DNA of 64,000 nucleotides from an uncultured Collinsella sp. (GCA_900767675.1 CAAFZX010000035.1:1-64000); one strand, 5' to 3'; shown: positions 17,157 through 26,288, counted from the stretch's first letter. Notes: a model not told the origin generated them from the sequence alone. Numbers and translations: made by a program.

Positions 17157-18413
17157 CTAGGCGGACTTCTTCTTGCTGTCGGAGACCATCATGTAGACGG
17201 TGAGCACGACGGCGATGGCGGCGATCACAATGGCGCCGTAGAAAGACTGCTGGTAGGCGGCACTGCCGGCTTCGGCGTGATACAGCACGGCGGTGATGGG
17301 CTGGCTGATCCAGGTGGAAGCGGCATAACCCAAAAACATGATGCCGTAGTTGACGCCGATGTTGCTGGTGCCAAAGGCGCCACCGGTGAGCGGCGGGTAG
17401 ATGACGAGCAGGGCGCCAAAGCTAAAGCCGAGCAGGGCGAGCGCCACGAAGAACATGCTCTGCGTAAAGCTCATCGACATGATGACGAGCGCGACGATGG
17501 TGACGACAAGGCTGATGAGCAGCGACTTGTAGGCGCCGAGTTTGTCGATGATCTGGCCAAAGGACAGACGACCAACCAGGTTAGCGCAGGTGTTGACGGA
17601 GACTACCACGCCGCCGAGGGCGACGGCAGCGGCGCTCGTGGGGTCGGCGAAGAGCTGGACGGCGGCGATGGAGGCAACCTTGCCCACGAGCAGGGTGCCC
17701 GCGGTGGCGGCAAAGGCGAAGGTGACGATGAGGACCCAGAAGCGCGGGGTCTTGACCATCTCGCCCGGGGTGAGGTCACCGAAGGTGCCGGCATGCGCGC
17801 CGCCCTTGGGGGCCTCGAAGCCCTCGGGCAGCCAACCGGCCTCGGGGGCCTTCAGGAACAGGGCGGAGGCGGCGATCGTCACAAAGAAGATGACGCCGAG
17901 TGCCTTGAGGGCGCCAAAGATGCCCAGGCTCGGGATGAGCAGCGAGGCGAGTACCGGGGACAGCACGGCGGGACCGGCGGTCGAAGCGGCCAGGGTGATG
18001 CCGGAGGCGAGACCCTTCTTGTCGATGAACCACTTTTGGCCGGTGGTGAGCGCCGGGTTGTAGCCCAGGCCGTTGCCGACAGCGGCGACGAGCGAGAACC
18101 ACAGGTAGAACTGCCACGGCTCGGTGACGGTGCCGGACATGAACCAGCCCACGCCGTAGCACGCGGCGGCGGCGATCACAACGTTGCGCGGGCCGATCTT
18201 GTCGGAGATGCGGCCGGCGAAGATGCCCGTCACGGCCATGATGGTCTGAAAGACCGGGAAGGCCCAGGTAAGGGCGCTGGACCACTCGGGATAGACGGCG
18301 AGCAGATTCTTGCTCACGACGGAATACAGCGCGATGGAGCTGATGAAGAACATGGTGACGCACGCGGCGGAAAGCACGACGGCGCGACCCTTGTTGGAGT
18401 TGGTGGAAGCCAT
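17157..18413 (-). CDS. MFS transporter, oxalate/formate-antiporter-like (OFA)
   Basis: This 418-residue, 12-helix major facilitator belongs to the OFA/monocarboxylate type. It has FAGRISDKIGPRNV between helices 2 and 3, GLGYNPALTTGQKWFIDKKGLASGI around helix 5, and a second-half GRLSFGQIIDKLG motif. OFA carriers usually move small organic acids. Its neighbours, an SDR and a Gfo/Idh oxidoreductase, suggest the solute is oxidised after uptake. ATG 18413 has AGAAAGAG upstream; an in-frame ATG at 18428 has no ribosome site. Sixty-six bases separate it from the SDR gene. Confidence 0.85.
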   Translation of the reverse strand: MASTNSNKGRAVVLSAACVTMFFISSIALYSVVSKNLLAVYPEWSSALTWAFPVFQTIMAVTGIFAGRISDKIGPRNVVIAAAACYGVGWFMSGTVTEPWQFYLWFSLVAAVGNGLGYNPALTTGQKWFIDKKGLASGITLAASTAGPAVLSPVLASLLIPSLGIFGALKALGVIFFVTIAASALFLKAPEAGWLPEGFEAPKGGAHAGTFGDLTPGEMVKTPRFWVLIVTFAFAATAGTLLVGKVASIAAVQLFADPTSAAAVALGGVVVSVNTCANLVGRLSFGQIIDKLGAYKSLLISLVVTIVALVIMSMSFTQSMFFVALALLGFSFGALLVIYPPLTGGAFGTSNIGVNYGIMFLGYAASTWISQPITAVLYHAEAGSAAYQQSFYGAIVIAAIAVVLTVYMMVSDSKKKSA

Positions 18414-18479
18414 TGGACTCTTTCTCATCGATACGGGGGAGGAGCGGGCGTGTCCGCGGGGCCTCCCTGTTAGGTTGGT

Positions 18480-19361
18480 TTACTGGTCAGTCGGCTTGGC
18501 GACGCCGGACTCGTCGGACCAGAGCTCGACACCCTTGTTCTTAAGGTAGTTGTCGGCATAGGCGCGACGGCCGCCGGGCTTGGCGGTGAGGTCGCCCATC
18601 ATGTTGGAGAAGCCGCCGTCGACCTTGATGGCGTCGCCGGTGGTAAAGTCCGAGCGCTTGGACGCCAGGAACATGACGGCGTTGGCGATATCGCTGACCT
18701 CGCCGATGCGGCGCGTGGCGATCAGACGGCTGCGGCTCTTTTCGACCTCGGGGTCGGCGTAGAAGTTGGCCGACATCGGGGTCTTAACGAAGCAGGGCTC
18801 GACGCAGTTGGAGCGCACGCCGTAGGGGCCCCACTCGGCGGCGAGCATCTTGGACATCATGTTGACGCCGGCCTTGGTGGAGCTGTACACGCCCGAGAAC
18901 GTCTCTGGGGAGTGGCTGGCGACGGTCGAGATGTGCACCAGGCGACCCTGGCCGGCCTTGATCATCTCGCGACCAAAGCGCTGCGAGGTGATGAAGTAAC
19001 CGGTGAGGTTGACGTTGAGCACCTGCTCCCAGTCGCTCAGCGGCAGGTCCTCCATGGCGGCGAAGCGCAGGATACCGGCGGTGTTGACGAGGACGTCGAC
19101 GCGGCCGAAGTTGGCGATGGTTGCGTCGACGGCAGCCTGAACCTCGGCCTCGTCGGTGGCGTTCATCTTGTAGCCCCCGGCGTGGATGCCGAATTCGGCA
19201 GCGAGGTCGGCGGCGGCGGCCTTGACCTTCTCCTCGTCCAGGTCGAGCATGACGACGTTGGCGCCATTGCGGGCGAACTCGCGGCAGATCTCGGCGCCCA
19301 TACCGCCGAGCGCGCCAGTCACGGCGCAGACATCGCCCTCGAGCTTAAGCCAATTGCTCAT
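18480..19361 (-). CDS. Short-chain dehydrogenase/reductase (SDR)
   Basis: This 293-residue classical SDR has the cofactor motif TGALGGMG (15-22). An acidic residue after beta-2 (VVMLDLDEE) favours NAD over NADP. The active-site serine is in HISTVAS and the YxxxK pair is Tyr 159 and Lys 163 in GVYSSTKAG. The end IKVDGGFSNMMG is typical, followed by a ~35-residue tail longer than most SDRs. It is the first gene of the minus-strand cluster and faces a LysR regulator. Gut Coriobacteriia use SDRs as hydroxysteroid dehydrogenases, but with a polyol-type oxidoreductase next door a sugar or polyol substrate is just as likely. Confidence 0.88.
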   Translation of the reverse strand: MSNWLKLEGDVCAVTGALGGMGAEICREFARNGANVVMLDLDEEKVKAAAADLAAEFGIHAGGYKMNATDEAEVQAAVDATIANFGRVDVLVNTAGILRFAAMEDLPLSDWEQVLNVNLTGYFITSQRFGREMIKAGQGRLVHISTVASHSPETFSGVYSSTKAGVNMMSKMLAAEWGPYGVRSNCVEPCFVKTPMSANFYADPEVEKSRSRLIATRRIGEVSDIANAVMFLASKRSDFTTGDAIKVDGGFSNMMGDLTAKPGGRRAYADNYLKNKGVELWSDESGVAKPTDQ

Positions 19362-19480
19362 AGGAACTTCCCTTCTTGTGCCTCCCGGTGGGCCGCTCCC
19401 ATTAATCGACCCACGTGGTTTTCGCTGGTTATCGTATGCTTTGCATTTGCGCAGGTGAATTGCATATTTGTTAGAATAGC

Positions 19481-19497
19481 GTTAACCGTAGGTTTAC
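19481..19497. promoter_or_regulatory. Candidate LysR operator
   Basis: GTTAACC-GTA-GGTTTAC is a near-perfect dyad with a T-N11-A core, midway between the divergent SDR and LysR starts. That position and form fit a LysR-family binding site controlling both directions. Confidence 0.45.
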
Positions 19498-19594
19498 ACT
19501 GTGCGATGCAGTTTATTCTCAATTGAGCGCGTGACCTGCGAAAACAACCCCCTGTGGCCCCATGCGGTCACGGGCGCGAAAACGGGAGATTGAC

Positions 19595-20473
19595 GTGTAC
19601 GATCGACGACTCGAGGCCATATCGGCCGCCGCGGAGCTGGGAAGCTTCTCGCGTGCGGCGGCAAAATTGCGTGTGTCGACTCCGGCGCTCGTCAAGCAGG
19701 TGTCGGGCTTCGAGGCCGAGTTTGGCATCACGCTGTTTGAGCGCTCGCACTCGGGCGTCAAGGTGACGCCGGCGGGCGCTCTGCTGGTGGACGACGCACG
19801 CTCGATCATGCGGCAGTCCGAGGACGCGCTGCGCCGTGCCCGACGCGCGGCGGGCGATGGCGGTGCCGTGCGCCTGGGCGTGTCGATGATGTGCCCGGGG
19901 CGCCAGACGCTTTCGATGTGGACGGGCGTGCACGAGCTGGAGCCATCGCTGCGATTTGAGATCGTGCCGGTAAGCGACCTCTATGACGAGCGCGAATCCG
20001 TCATGCGCAGCTTGGGCCGCGAGGTGGATGTGGTGCAGTCGAGTTTTTCTACCCCACGCTGGGGCGACACCTGCCAAAAGCTCCGCATCGTCAACGTGCC
20101 GTTTTATATCGACCTACCGCGCACGAGCCCGCTGGCGCGCAAGACGCGCATCACGGTTGCCGACTTGGAGGGCATGCGCCTGCGCGTGCTTCGCCACGGC
20201 AACGACGCCATGGACAGCCTGCGCATCGACCTGTTGGCCGACGGCGGCGTGGACGTGATCGACGTGGACAGCTTTGACTTTGCGCTCTTTAACGAGGCGG
20301 AGGAAAAGGGCGACGCGGTGCTCACCTGCGGGGCGTGGTCGGGGGTGCACCCGGCCTTTGTGGGCGTGCCGTTCCTGTGCGGCCGCGAGGTGCCGGTCTT
20401 TCTGCACTACCCGCTCGAGCCCACCCTCCAAGTCCAAAAATTCGTCAACGCCATTGCCCAACTCCTCAAGTAG
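19595..20473 (+). CDS. LysR family transcriptional regulator
   Basis: This is a 292-residue regulator. The N-terminal winged helix (LEAISAAAELGSFSRAAAKLRVSTPALVKQVSGFEAEFG, then LFERSHSGVKVTPAGALLV) is a clear LysR domain. The rest is a periplasmic-binding-like effector domain. I chose GTG 19595 because GGGAG lies just upstream; an ATG at 19562 adds 11 residues but has no ribosome site. It is divergent from the SDR-MFS-oxidoreductase cluster, the usual arrangement for a LysR activator of that cluster, with the inducer probably a pathway metabolite. Confidence 0.88.
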   Translation: MYDRRLEAISAAAELGSFSRAAAKLRVSTPALVKQVSGFEAEFGITLFERSHSGVKVTPAGALLVDDARSIMRQSEDALRRARRAAGDGGAVRLGVSMMCPGRQTLSMWTGVHELEPSLRFEIVPVSDLYDERESVMRSLGREVDVVQSSFSTPRWGDTCQKLRIVNVPFYIDLPRTSPLARKTRITVADLEGMRLRVLRHGNDAMDSLRIDLLADGGVDVIDVDSFDFALFNEAEEKGDAVLTCGAWSGVHPAFVGVPFLCGREVPVFLHYPLEPTLQVQKFVNAIAQLLK

Positions 20474-20485
20474 CTCACACAAAAC

Positions 20486-20513
20486 GAGGCCCTGGCCAAA
20501 CGGCCAGGGCCTC
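20486..20513 (+). terminator. Terminator of the LysR gene
   Basis: GAGGCCCTGGCC-AAAC-GGCCAGGGCCTC is a perfect 12-base stem 12 bases after the LysR stop. It lacks a clear T tract but is very stable. Confidence 0.75.
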
Positions 20514-20556
20514 ACTAACCTTTATTCCGTTTTAAACGACGGGCTGATCACGCGTA

Positions 20557-20663
20557 GGAGGGTGCCCCGTGGACGGCGGTGTATTTCCTCCGCGCGCAGT
20601 TTCGCAGCGCAGCGAGAATGTTTGAGCACGGAGGAGTTACCCCGCCGCCCCGGGGAACCCTCC
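20557..20663. repeat. Long multi-segment hairpin element
   Basis: Successive segments pair in order from the outside in: GGAGGGT (20557-20563) with ACCCTCC (20657-20663), CCCCG with CGGGG, GGCGG with CCGCC, and TCCTCCG (20586-20592) with CGGAGGA (20629-20635). These surround an apical region rich in GCAGCG. The 107-base structure fills the gap between the convergent LysR and ABC exporter genes. It is too elaborate for a terminator and codes for nothing. A repeat element or structured RNA is likely. Confidence 0.6.
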
Positions 20664-20677
20664 GTCAGTAATCGTTC

Positions 20678-22597
20678 CTACTCCAGCTCAAACGCACCCG
20701 TGTAGAGCTGGTAGTAATACCCGCGCTTGGCGATCAGTTCGTCGTGGTTGCCGCGCTCGATGATGTGGCCGTGGTCCAGGCAGATGATTGCGTCGGAGTT
20801 GCGCACGGTGGAGAGGCGGTGCGCGATGACAAACGTCGTGCGGCCCTCCATGAGCTTATCCATGCCCGCCTGAACGATGACCTCGGTGCGGGTGTCGATG
20901 CTCGACGTTGCCTCGTCCAGAATCATTGCCGGCGGATCGGCGACGGCGGCGCGGGCGATCGAAATCAGCTGGCGCTGGCCCTGCGACAGCTGGGCGCCGT
21001 TGCCGGTGAGCATGGTGTCGTAGCCGTCGGGCAGGCGGGTGATAAAGTCGTCCGCGCCCGCGAGCTTGGCCGCCGCGATGCACTCCTCGTCGGTGGCATC
21101 CAGGTTGCCGTAGCGGATGTTATCCATCACGGTGCCGGTGAACAGGTTCACGTCCTGCAGCACGACGCCCAGGCTTCGGCGCAGGTCGGCCTTGCGGATC
21201 TTGTTGACGTTGATGCCGTCGTAGCGGATCTTGCCGTCGGCGATGTCGTAGAAGCGGTTGATGAGGTTGGTGATGGTCGTCTTGCCGGCTCCGGTGGCGC
21301 CGACAAACGCGATCTTCTGGCCCGGCTTGGCAAACACGGACACGCCGTGCAGCACTTCGTGGTCGGGCGTGTAGCCAAAGTCGACGTTGTCCATGACCAG
21401 GTCGCCACGCAGCGGCACGTACTCGATCTCGCCGGTTGCGCGGTGCGGATGTTTCCACGCCCACATGCCGGTGTGGTGGTCAGCCTCCTCGAGCTGCCAG
21501 GTATCGGGGTTGACCTGCGCGTTGACGAGCGTCACATAGCCTTCGTCGGCTTCGGGCTTCTCGTCGATGAGCTCAAAGATACGGTCGGCGCCGGCGAGGC
21601 CCATGACCACGGCGTTGATCTGCTGCGAGATCTGGCCGATCTGTCCGCAGAACTGCTTGGTCATGTTGAGGAACGGCACCACGACGGCGATGGACAGTGT
21701 CATGCCCGAGATGCTCAGGTTGGGCACGCCCAGCGCCAGGAAAATGCCGCCTGCCAGTGCGACCAGCACGTAGAGCAGGTTGCCCAGGTTCATAAGGATA
21801 GGCATGAGGATGTTGGCGTACATGTTGGCCTTCTGCGAGACCTCGAAGAGCTTTTCGTTGCGCTCGTCAAAATCAGCCTCGGCGGCAGACTCGTGGCAGA
21901 ATGCCTTGACGACCTTCTGGCCGTTCATGACTTCCTCGATATGGCCCTCGACCACGCCGAGCTCGGACTGCTGCGCAATAAAGAAACGCGCGGAGTTGGA
22001 GCCGAGCAGCTTGGTCATAAAGGTCATAAAGACGACGCCGGCCACAATGACCAGGCACATCCACGCGCTGTAGTACAGCATGATAAAGAACACCGTGACG
22101 ATGATGATGATCGTCATGAGCAGGTTGGGCAGCGACTGGCTGATCATCTGGCGCAGCGTGTCGATGTCGTTGGTGTAGTGGCTCATGATATCGCCGCGCT
22201 GGTGCGTGTCGAAGTAGCGGATCGGCAGGTCCTGCATGCGGTTGAACATCATCTCGCGCAGCTTCTCGAGCGAGCCCTGCGTGACGATAGCCATGGCGCG
22301 GTTCCAGAAGAGCGAGGACAGGACACCGACGCCGTAGATGCAGGCGAGGGTGGTCACGAGCTGCAGAATCTTGGGCTGTGCGGCTTCCCAATCGCCCGAC
22401 TGCCACGATTCGCTAATAATCTGCAGGGCGCTCTGCAGGAAGGTCGCGCCGATGGAGTTGATGATGGCGCAGAGCACCACGCCGGCGACGACAAGGGGCA
22501 AAAGCACGGGATAGAAGCCAAAGAGCGTCTTGATGAGGCGCGACATGGTGCCGCCCTTACGGTTGAGCGCGCGCTCGGCGGTCGTTGCCTTACTCAT
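20678..22597 (-). CDS. ABC exporter half-transporter, consensus-site subunit
   Basis: This 639-residue type-IV ABC half-transporter has six membrane helices followed by a nucleotide-binding domain. The NBD has Walker A GATGAGKTT, signature LSQGQRQ (in place of LSGGQ), Walker B MILDEATSSID with the catalytic Glu, and the H-loop IAHRLSTV. The preceding gene encodes a partner NBD with the opposite defects, so together they form a heterodimer with one canonical and one degenerate ATP site, as in LmrCD/TM287-288. The start ATG 22597 overlaps the partner stop by eight bases, implying coupled translation. A MarR regulator heads the operon, pointing to drug or toxic-compound efflux. Confidence 0.9.
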   Translation of the reverse strand: MSKATTAERALNRKGGTMSRLIKTLFGFYPVLLPLVVAGVVLCAIINSIGATFLQSALQIISESWQSGDWEAAQPKILQLVTTLACIYGVGVLSSLFWNRAMAIVTQGSLEKLREMMFNRMQDLPIRYFDTHQRGDIMSHYTNDIDTLRQMISQSLPNLLMTIIIIVTVFFIMLYYSAWMCLVIVAGVVFMTFMTKLLGSNSARFFIAQQSELGVVEGHIEEVMNGQKVVKAFCHESAAEADFDERNEKLFEVSQKANMYANILMPILMNLGNLLYVLVALAGGIFLALGVPNLSISGMTLSIAVVVPFLNMTKQFCGQIGQISQQINAVVMGLAGADRIFELIDEKPEADEGYVTLVNAQVNPDTWQLEEADHHTGMWAWKHPHRATGEIEYVPLRGDLVMDNVDFGYTPDHEVLHGVSVFAKPGQKIAFVGATGAGKTTITNLINRFYDIADGKIRYDGINVNKIRKADLRRSLGVVLQDVNLFTGTVMDNIRYGNLDATDEECIAAAKLAGADDFITRLPDGYDTMLTGNGAQLSQGQRQLISIARAAVADPPAMILDEATSSIDTRTEVIVQAGMDKLMEGRTTFVIAHRLSTVRNSDAIICLDHGHIIERGNHDELIAKRGYYYQLYTGAFELE

Positions 22598-24404
22598 GTG
22601 CCTCGCCTCCTTCCTGGGTCTGAGCTTGCGTTGCGGATGCCTCGGTGTCGGCCTCGACGGCCCCTTCGCCCTCGGCAGACATCTTGTTTTGCGAGGTAAA
22701 GGTCTCTCGGTAGATCTCGCTCGTCTTGAGCAGCTCTTCGTGGTTGCCGATCTGTGCGATGCGGCCGCCCTCCATGACAATGATGCGGTCTGCGTCCTGC
22801 ACGGAGCTGATGCGCTGGGCGATGATGAGCTTGGTCGTGTTGGGCAGATAGCTTGCCAACCCTGCGCGGATCTTGGCGTCGGTCTTGGTGTCGACGGCGC
22901 TGGTGGAGTCGTCCAGGATCAAGATCTTGGGGCGACGCAGCAGGGCGCGCGCAATGCACAGGCGCTGCTTCTGACCGCCGGAAACATTGGAGCCGCCCTG
23001 CTCGATCCAGGTGTCATAGCCTTTGGGGAAGCCGTCGACAAACTCGTCGGCGCAGGCCAGATGTGCCGCCTCGCGGACTTCCTCGTCGGTGGCGTTCGGG
23101 TCGCCCCAGCGCAGGTTCTCGGCGATGGTTCCGCTAAACAGCACGTTTTTCTGCAACACCATGGCCACTTGGTGGCGCAGCGCGTCCAGGTCATAGTCGC
23201 GCACGTCCATGCCACCCACGCGCACGGTGCCCTCGGTGGCGTCGTACAGGCGGGCGATGAGGTTTACGAGCGTGGACTTGGCCGAGCCGGTACCGCCGAT
23301 GATGCCGATGGTCTCGCCGCTCTTAATGTGCAGGTCGATATCGTCGAGCGCCTGGCGCTTCGCATGCTTGGAATACTTAAAGCTCACGTGGTCAAAGTCG
23401 ATGGAACCGTCGGCAACCTCGAGCACGGGCTCGGCAGGATCGGCGATCGTGGGCTCGGCGGCCAGCACCTCGGCAATGCGGTGTGCCGATTCGTCGGCCA
23501 TGGTCACCATGACAAAGATCATCGACAGCTGCATCAGGCTCATGAGAATCTGGAAACCATAGGTAAAGGTCGAGGAGAGCTGGCCCACGTCGAACAGCGT
23601 GCCCTGGCTCGTGATGATGAGCTTGGAGCCCAGGTAGATGATGACGACAAACGCGCCGTTGACGCAGATGTTCATCATGGGGTTGTTAAAGGCGAGCAGC
23701 TTCTCGGCGCGGGTGAAGTCCATCTGGACGTCGCGCGCGGCGGTCGCGAACTTCTCCTTCTCATAGTCTTCGCGCACATAGCTCTTGACCACGCGCATGC
23801 CGGTGACGTTTTCCTCGACGGACTCGTTAAGGGCGTCGTACTTGTGGAACACGCGCGAGAAGATGGGGCGCACCTTAAAGATGATAAAGAACAGCCCAAA
23901 GCCCAGCAGCGGAATGATGACCAGGTAGACCATGGCGACGCTGCCGCCCATGATAAATGCCATGGTAAAGGCGAAGATCAAGACCAGCGGCGCGCGCACG
24001 GCGATACGGATGATCATCATAAAGGCCTGCTGCACGTTGTTGATATCGGTGGTCAGGCGCGTGACGAGCGAGGAGCTCGAGAACTCATCGATGTTGGCAA
24101 AGCTGAACGTCTGGATCTTGTAGAACAGGTCGTGACGCAGGTTCTTGGCGAATCCGCAGCTCGCATGGCTGCAGGTGACACCAGCCGCGGCGCCAAAAGC
24201 AAGCGACGTCAGCGCGATGAGCACCAAAAAGCCTGCGGTGGGAAGCATCTCGGCTACGGTGGCGCCGTCTTTGATAGCGTCGATCAGGTTGGCGGTGATA
24301 AATGGAATCAGCATCTCGCAGAGCACCTCGCCAAGCACGAGCAGCGGCGTGGCAACAGTGACTTTCATATAGTCGCGGATGCTTCCCATGAGGGTTTTAA
24401 TCAT
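22590..24404 (-). CDS. ABC exporter half-transporter, degenerate-site subunit
   Basis: This 604-residue membrane ABC half-transporter is the partner of the next gene. Helices occupy the first ~320 residues. The NBD has Walker A GGTGSAKST (the glycine before Lys replaced by Ala), signature VSGGQKQR, and Walker B ILILDDSTSAVD, with Asp where the catalytic Glu should be. These substitutions mark the non-hydrolysing site of heterodimeric exporters, while its good signature completes the partner's active site. Its start overlaps the MarR gene stop, so all three genes are one coupled operon. Confidence 0.9.
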   Translation of the reverse strand: MIKTLMGSIRDYMKVTVATPLLVLGEVLCEMLIPFITANLIDAIKDGATVAEMLPTAGFLVLIALTSLAFGAAAGVTCSHASCGFAKNLRHDLFYKIQTFSFANIDEFSSSSLVTRLTTDINNVQQAFMMIIRIAVRAPLVLIFAFTMAFIMGGSVAMVYLVIIPLLGFGLFFIIFKVRPIFSRVFHKYDALNESVEENVTGMRVVKSYVREDYEKEKFATAARDVQMDFTRAEKLLAFNNPMMNICVNGAFVVIIYLGSKLIITSQGTLFDVGQLSSTFTYGFQILMSLMQLSMIFVMVTMADESAHRIAEVLAAEPTIADPAEPVLEVADGSIDFDHVSFKYSKHAKRQALDDIDLHIKSGETIGIIGGTGSAKSTLVNLIARLYDATEGTVRVGGMDVRDYDLDALRHQVAMVLQKNVLFSGTIAENLRWGDPNATDEEVREAAHLACADEFVDGFPKGYDTWIEQGGSNVSGGQKQRLCIARALLRRPKILILDDSTSAVDTKTDAKIRAGLASYLPNTTKLIIAQRISSVQDADRIIVMEGGRIAQIGNHEELLKTSEIYRETFTSQNKMSAEGEGAVEADTEASATQAQTQEGGEAHE

Positions 24405-24903
24405 CCAGTTCCTCCCAGGTTACGCGGATTTTATCGAGCATTTCGGCGAGGTCCTCGCGCTCGTCGTGGGTGAGCGCGCTAAAGGCCTGCTCTCTAAAGC
24501 GAATGCGGGCCGCCTGCTCTACGTGGGCCTTTTCCCATCCCGCTTCGGTCAGGCGAATGGTGAGCTGCCGCCGGTCTTTGGGATTGCGGCTGCGCTCGAT
24601 AAGGCCGGCGCATTCGATCTTGGAGAGAATCTCGGAAAGCGAACCGGGCTTAAGATCAAAGTGCAGGCCTAGTTCCTGCTGTGACATCTCGCCGTTTGGC
24701 TGCTTGGCGAGCAAGCAGACGATGGGGGCCTTTCCCGAGGCGCCGCCGCCGTGAAAGTGCAGAAAGTGGCCGCAGAAGCCCAGCCCGTTTAGGATGTGCT
24801 TGGCGAGCGCGTCTGATTGGGACTGTGCCGCGGGCGCATCTGCGGGTTCATGGGGGTCGCCGCCCGGCGTGTGGGGGCAGAGGCCGATGTGGTCATCGCA
24901 CAT
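24397..24903 (-). CDS. MarR family regulator with Cys/His-rich N-terminus
   Basis: This 168-residue winged-helix repressor has the recognition region MSQQELGLHFDLKPGSLSEILSKIECAGLIERSRNPKDRRQ, which is typical MarR. The N-terminus contains clustered potential metal or redox ligands: C2, H5, C9, H11 and then FCGHFLHFHGG before the DNA-binding domain. ATG 24903 has AAAGGAG just upstream. It is the first gene of the operon with the heterodimeric exporter. A perfect dyad at 24920-24955 covers its own promoter region, so autorepression released by an exported compound, metal or oxidant is likely (inference). Confidence 0.85.
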   Translation of the reverse strand: MCDDHIGLCPHTPGGDPHEPADAPAAQSQSDALAKHILNGLGFCGHFLHFHGGGASGKAPIVCLLAKQPNGEMSQQELGLHFDLKPGSLSEILSKIECAGLIERSRNPKDRRQLTIRLTEAGWEKAHVEQAARIRFREQAFSALTHDEREDLAEMLDKIRVTWEELDD

Positions 24904-24919
24904 GGTGTCGCTCCTTTCT

Positions 24920-24955
24920 TTAGTTAGGTAGTGCAATTGTTTTGTGCCTAACTAA
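24920..24955. promoter_or_regulatory. Candidate MarR operator
   Basis: TTAGTTAGG (24920-24928) and CCTAACTAA (24947-24955) are perfect inverted 9-base arms with an 18-base centre containing CAATTG. The site begins 17 bases upstream of the MarR start, beyond the ribosome site, where a repressor would block the promoter. Confidence 0.65.
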
Positions 24956-25463
24956 CTTAGGAGTGCAAGAAATAAATGTCAAGGTACCAAACTTATTAAG
25001 TTACGGCGTTTTACCAAACGCCGTAACCGCTCGATGCTGCAAACGCTCCTAAGCGGCAATCTGATTCCTTGGGGACGAAGGAAAAGGTATCGTTTTGGGC
25101 TGCGATGATGCCTTTCGAAGCGGCCTTGCCAAAAACTATGCCTAATTACTACGATGAATCCAGCATCCCCGACTACAACAGCTGTTTCTGAAAAAACGCA
25201 AGCTATCTACCTGCGGTTTTGTTGGAGAGAAATTCGTTGTGGTTGGAGGCGGGCGGTTAAACGTAGTAAATAGGCATAGTTTTGAAATGGCGCTATATGA
25301 GTAGCATCAACTAGGCCGCTATGGAGCAAACAGCCCCCATTTCCGAAACCTTTCCGCAACAATTTGCCCTTCGTACCGCTCGCCTCCGCCCACAACGCCT
25401 CCTGCGCTACACTTAGTCGCACTGTGGCGCTGCTGCGCTGTGCCCGAAACAAGGGAGACCCTC
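24956..25463. other. Gene-free stretch with hairpin and MITE-like element
   Basis: No supported gene lies here. At 25000-25027 GTTACGGCGTTT-TACC-AAACGCCGTAAC makes a perfect 12-base hairpin near the MarR promoter. The MITE-like copy covers about 25134-25281. The remainder, up to the GGGAG of the pyridoxamine kinase gene, shows no clear signal. Confidence 0.5.
25134..25281. mobile_element. MITE-like element, copy 2
   Basis: AACTATGCCTAATTACTACG (25134-25153) faces CGTAGTAAATAGGCATAGTT (25262-25281), with 19 of 20 bases matching. The right half shares CTATCTACCTGCGGTTTT and GGTTAAACGTAGTA with the copy at 15718-15875. Ends may extend a few bases further. No coding capacity. Confidence 0.6.
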
Positions 25464-26288
25464 ATGAAGAACACTCAGCTGCTGCTGATTAACGATATGT
25501 GCGGTTACGGCAAGGTCGCGCTTTCCGCCATGCTGCCGGTGCTGTCGCACATGGGCTACCGTATCCATAACCTGCCGACGGCGCTCGTTTCCGACACGCT
25601 CAACTACCCCAAGTTCTACATCCACGACACCACGGAGTACGTGCGTCAGAGTCTTGCCATCTGGGAGGAGCTCGGCTTTGAGTTCGACGCCATCTCGACC
25701 GGCTTTATCGTGACCGAGGAAGAGACGCGCATCATCTCGGACTTTTGCCACCGCCGCGCGCAAAAGGGCACCAAGGTGTTCGTCGACCCCATCATGGGCG
25801 ACAACGGCAAGCTCTATGCGGGCGTGCCCGAGTCCACGATTGGCCTTATGCGGCATCTTCTGGAGTGCGCAGACTACGCGGTGCCTAACTATACCGAGGC
25901 GTGCCTGCTTGCCGATAGGCCTATTGCCGAGGAAATTACGCCCGATGAGGGCCGCGCCCTTGTGGACGCCGTGCGCGAGCTGGGTGCCAAGTCGGTGGTC
26001 ATTACGAGCGCCGTGGTCAATGGCACGAACGCGGTTATCGGTTACGACCATGTAGCGGGGGAGTACTTTATGATTCCCTTTGAGCTCATTCCGGTCTATT
26101 TCCCGGGCACGGGCGACACGTTCTCGGCGGTGCTCGTCGGCCGCGTTATGGCAGGTTGGAGTCTGCAGCGCGCGACGTCCGATGCCATGCGTGTGGTGGC
26201 TGAGCTTATCGAGCGCAATGCCGACCAGGAGGACAAGTCGGCCGGCCTTCCCATCGAAGCCTGCCTGGATGTGATTGACCATGAGTAA
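25464..26288 (+). CDS. Pyridoxamine kinase, PfkB/ribokinase-like
   Basis: This 274-residue kinase phosphorylates B6 vitamers to PLP precursors. It begins with INDMCGYGKVALSAMLPVLSHMGY, characteristic of PdxY/PdxK-type enzymes. It has VDPIMGDNGKLY and NYTEACLL in the middle, and the catalytic anion-hole motif FPGTGDTFSAVL, with the base Asp of GTGD, near residue 223. The ATG at 25464 has GGGAG upstream; an earlier in-frame start at 25440 does not. It overlaps the next gene by eight bases, so the pair is translationally coupled. The PdxK-versus-PdxY substrate range cannot be decided. Confidence 0.87.
   Translation: MKNTQLLLINDMCGYGKVALSAMLPVLSHMGYRIHNLPTALVSDTLNYPKFYIHDTTEYVRQSLAIWEELGFEFDAISTGFIVTEEETRIISDFCHRRAQKGTKVFVDPIMGDNGKLYAGVPESTIGLMRHLLECADYAVPNYTEACLLADRPIAEEITPDEGRALVDAVRELGAKSVVITSAVVNGTNAVIGYDHVAGEYFMIPFELIPVYFPGTGDTFSAVLVGRVMAGWSLQRATSDAMRVVAELIERNADQEDKSAGLPIEACLDVIDHE

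Noticed and set aside
18480..19361. SDR as a specific bile-acid hydroxysteroid dehydrogenase
   Set aside because: Only general SDR motifs are visible. The neighbouring polyol-type oxidoreductase and OFA carrier do not support a steroid substrate.
20744..22699. 651-codon plus-strand frame opposite the ABC exporter gene, and similar frames opposite ltaS-like, rlmKL and atpA genes
   Set aside because: Composition is His/Val/Asp/Arg-rich with no family features or ribosome sites, while the opposite strand carries clear conserved motifs.
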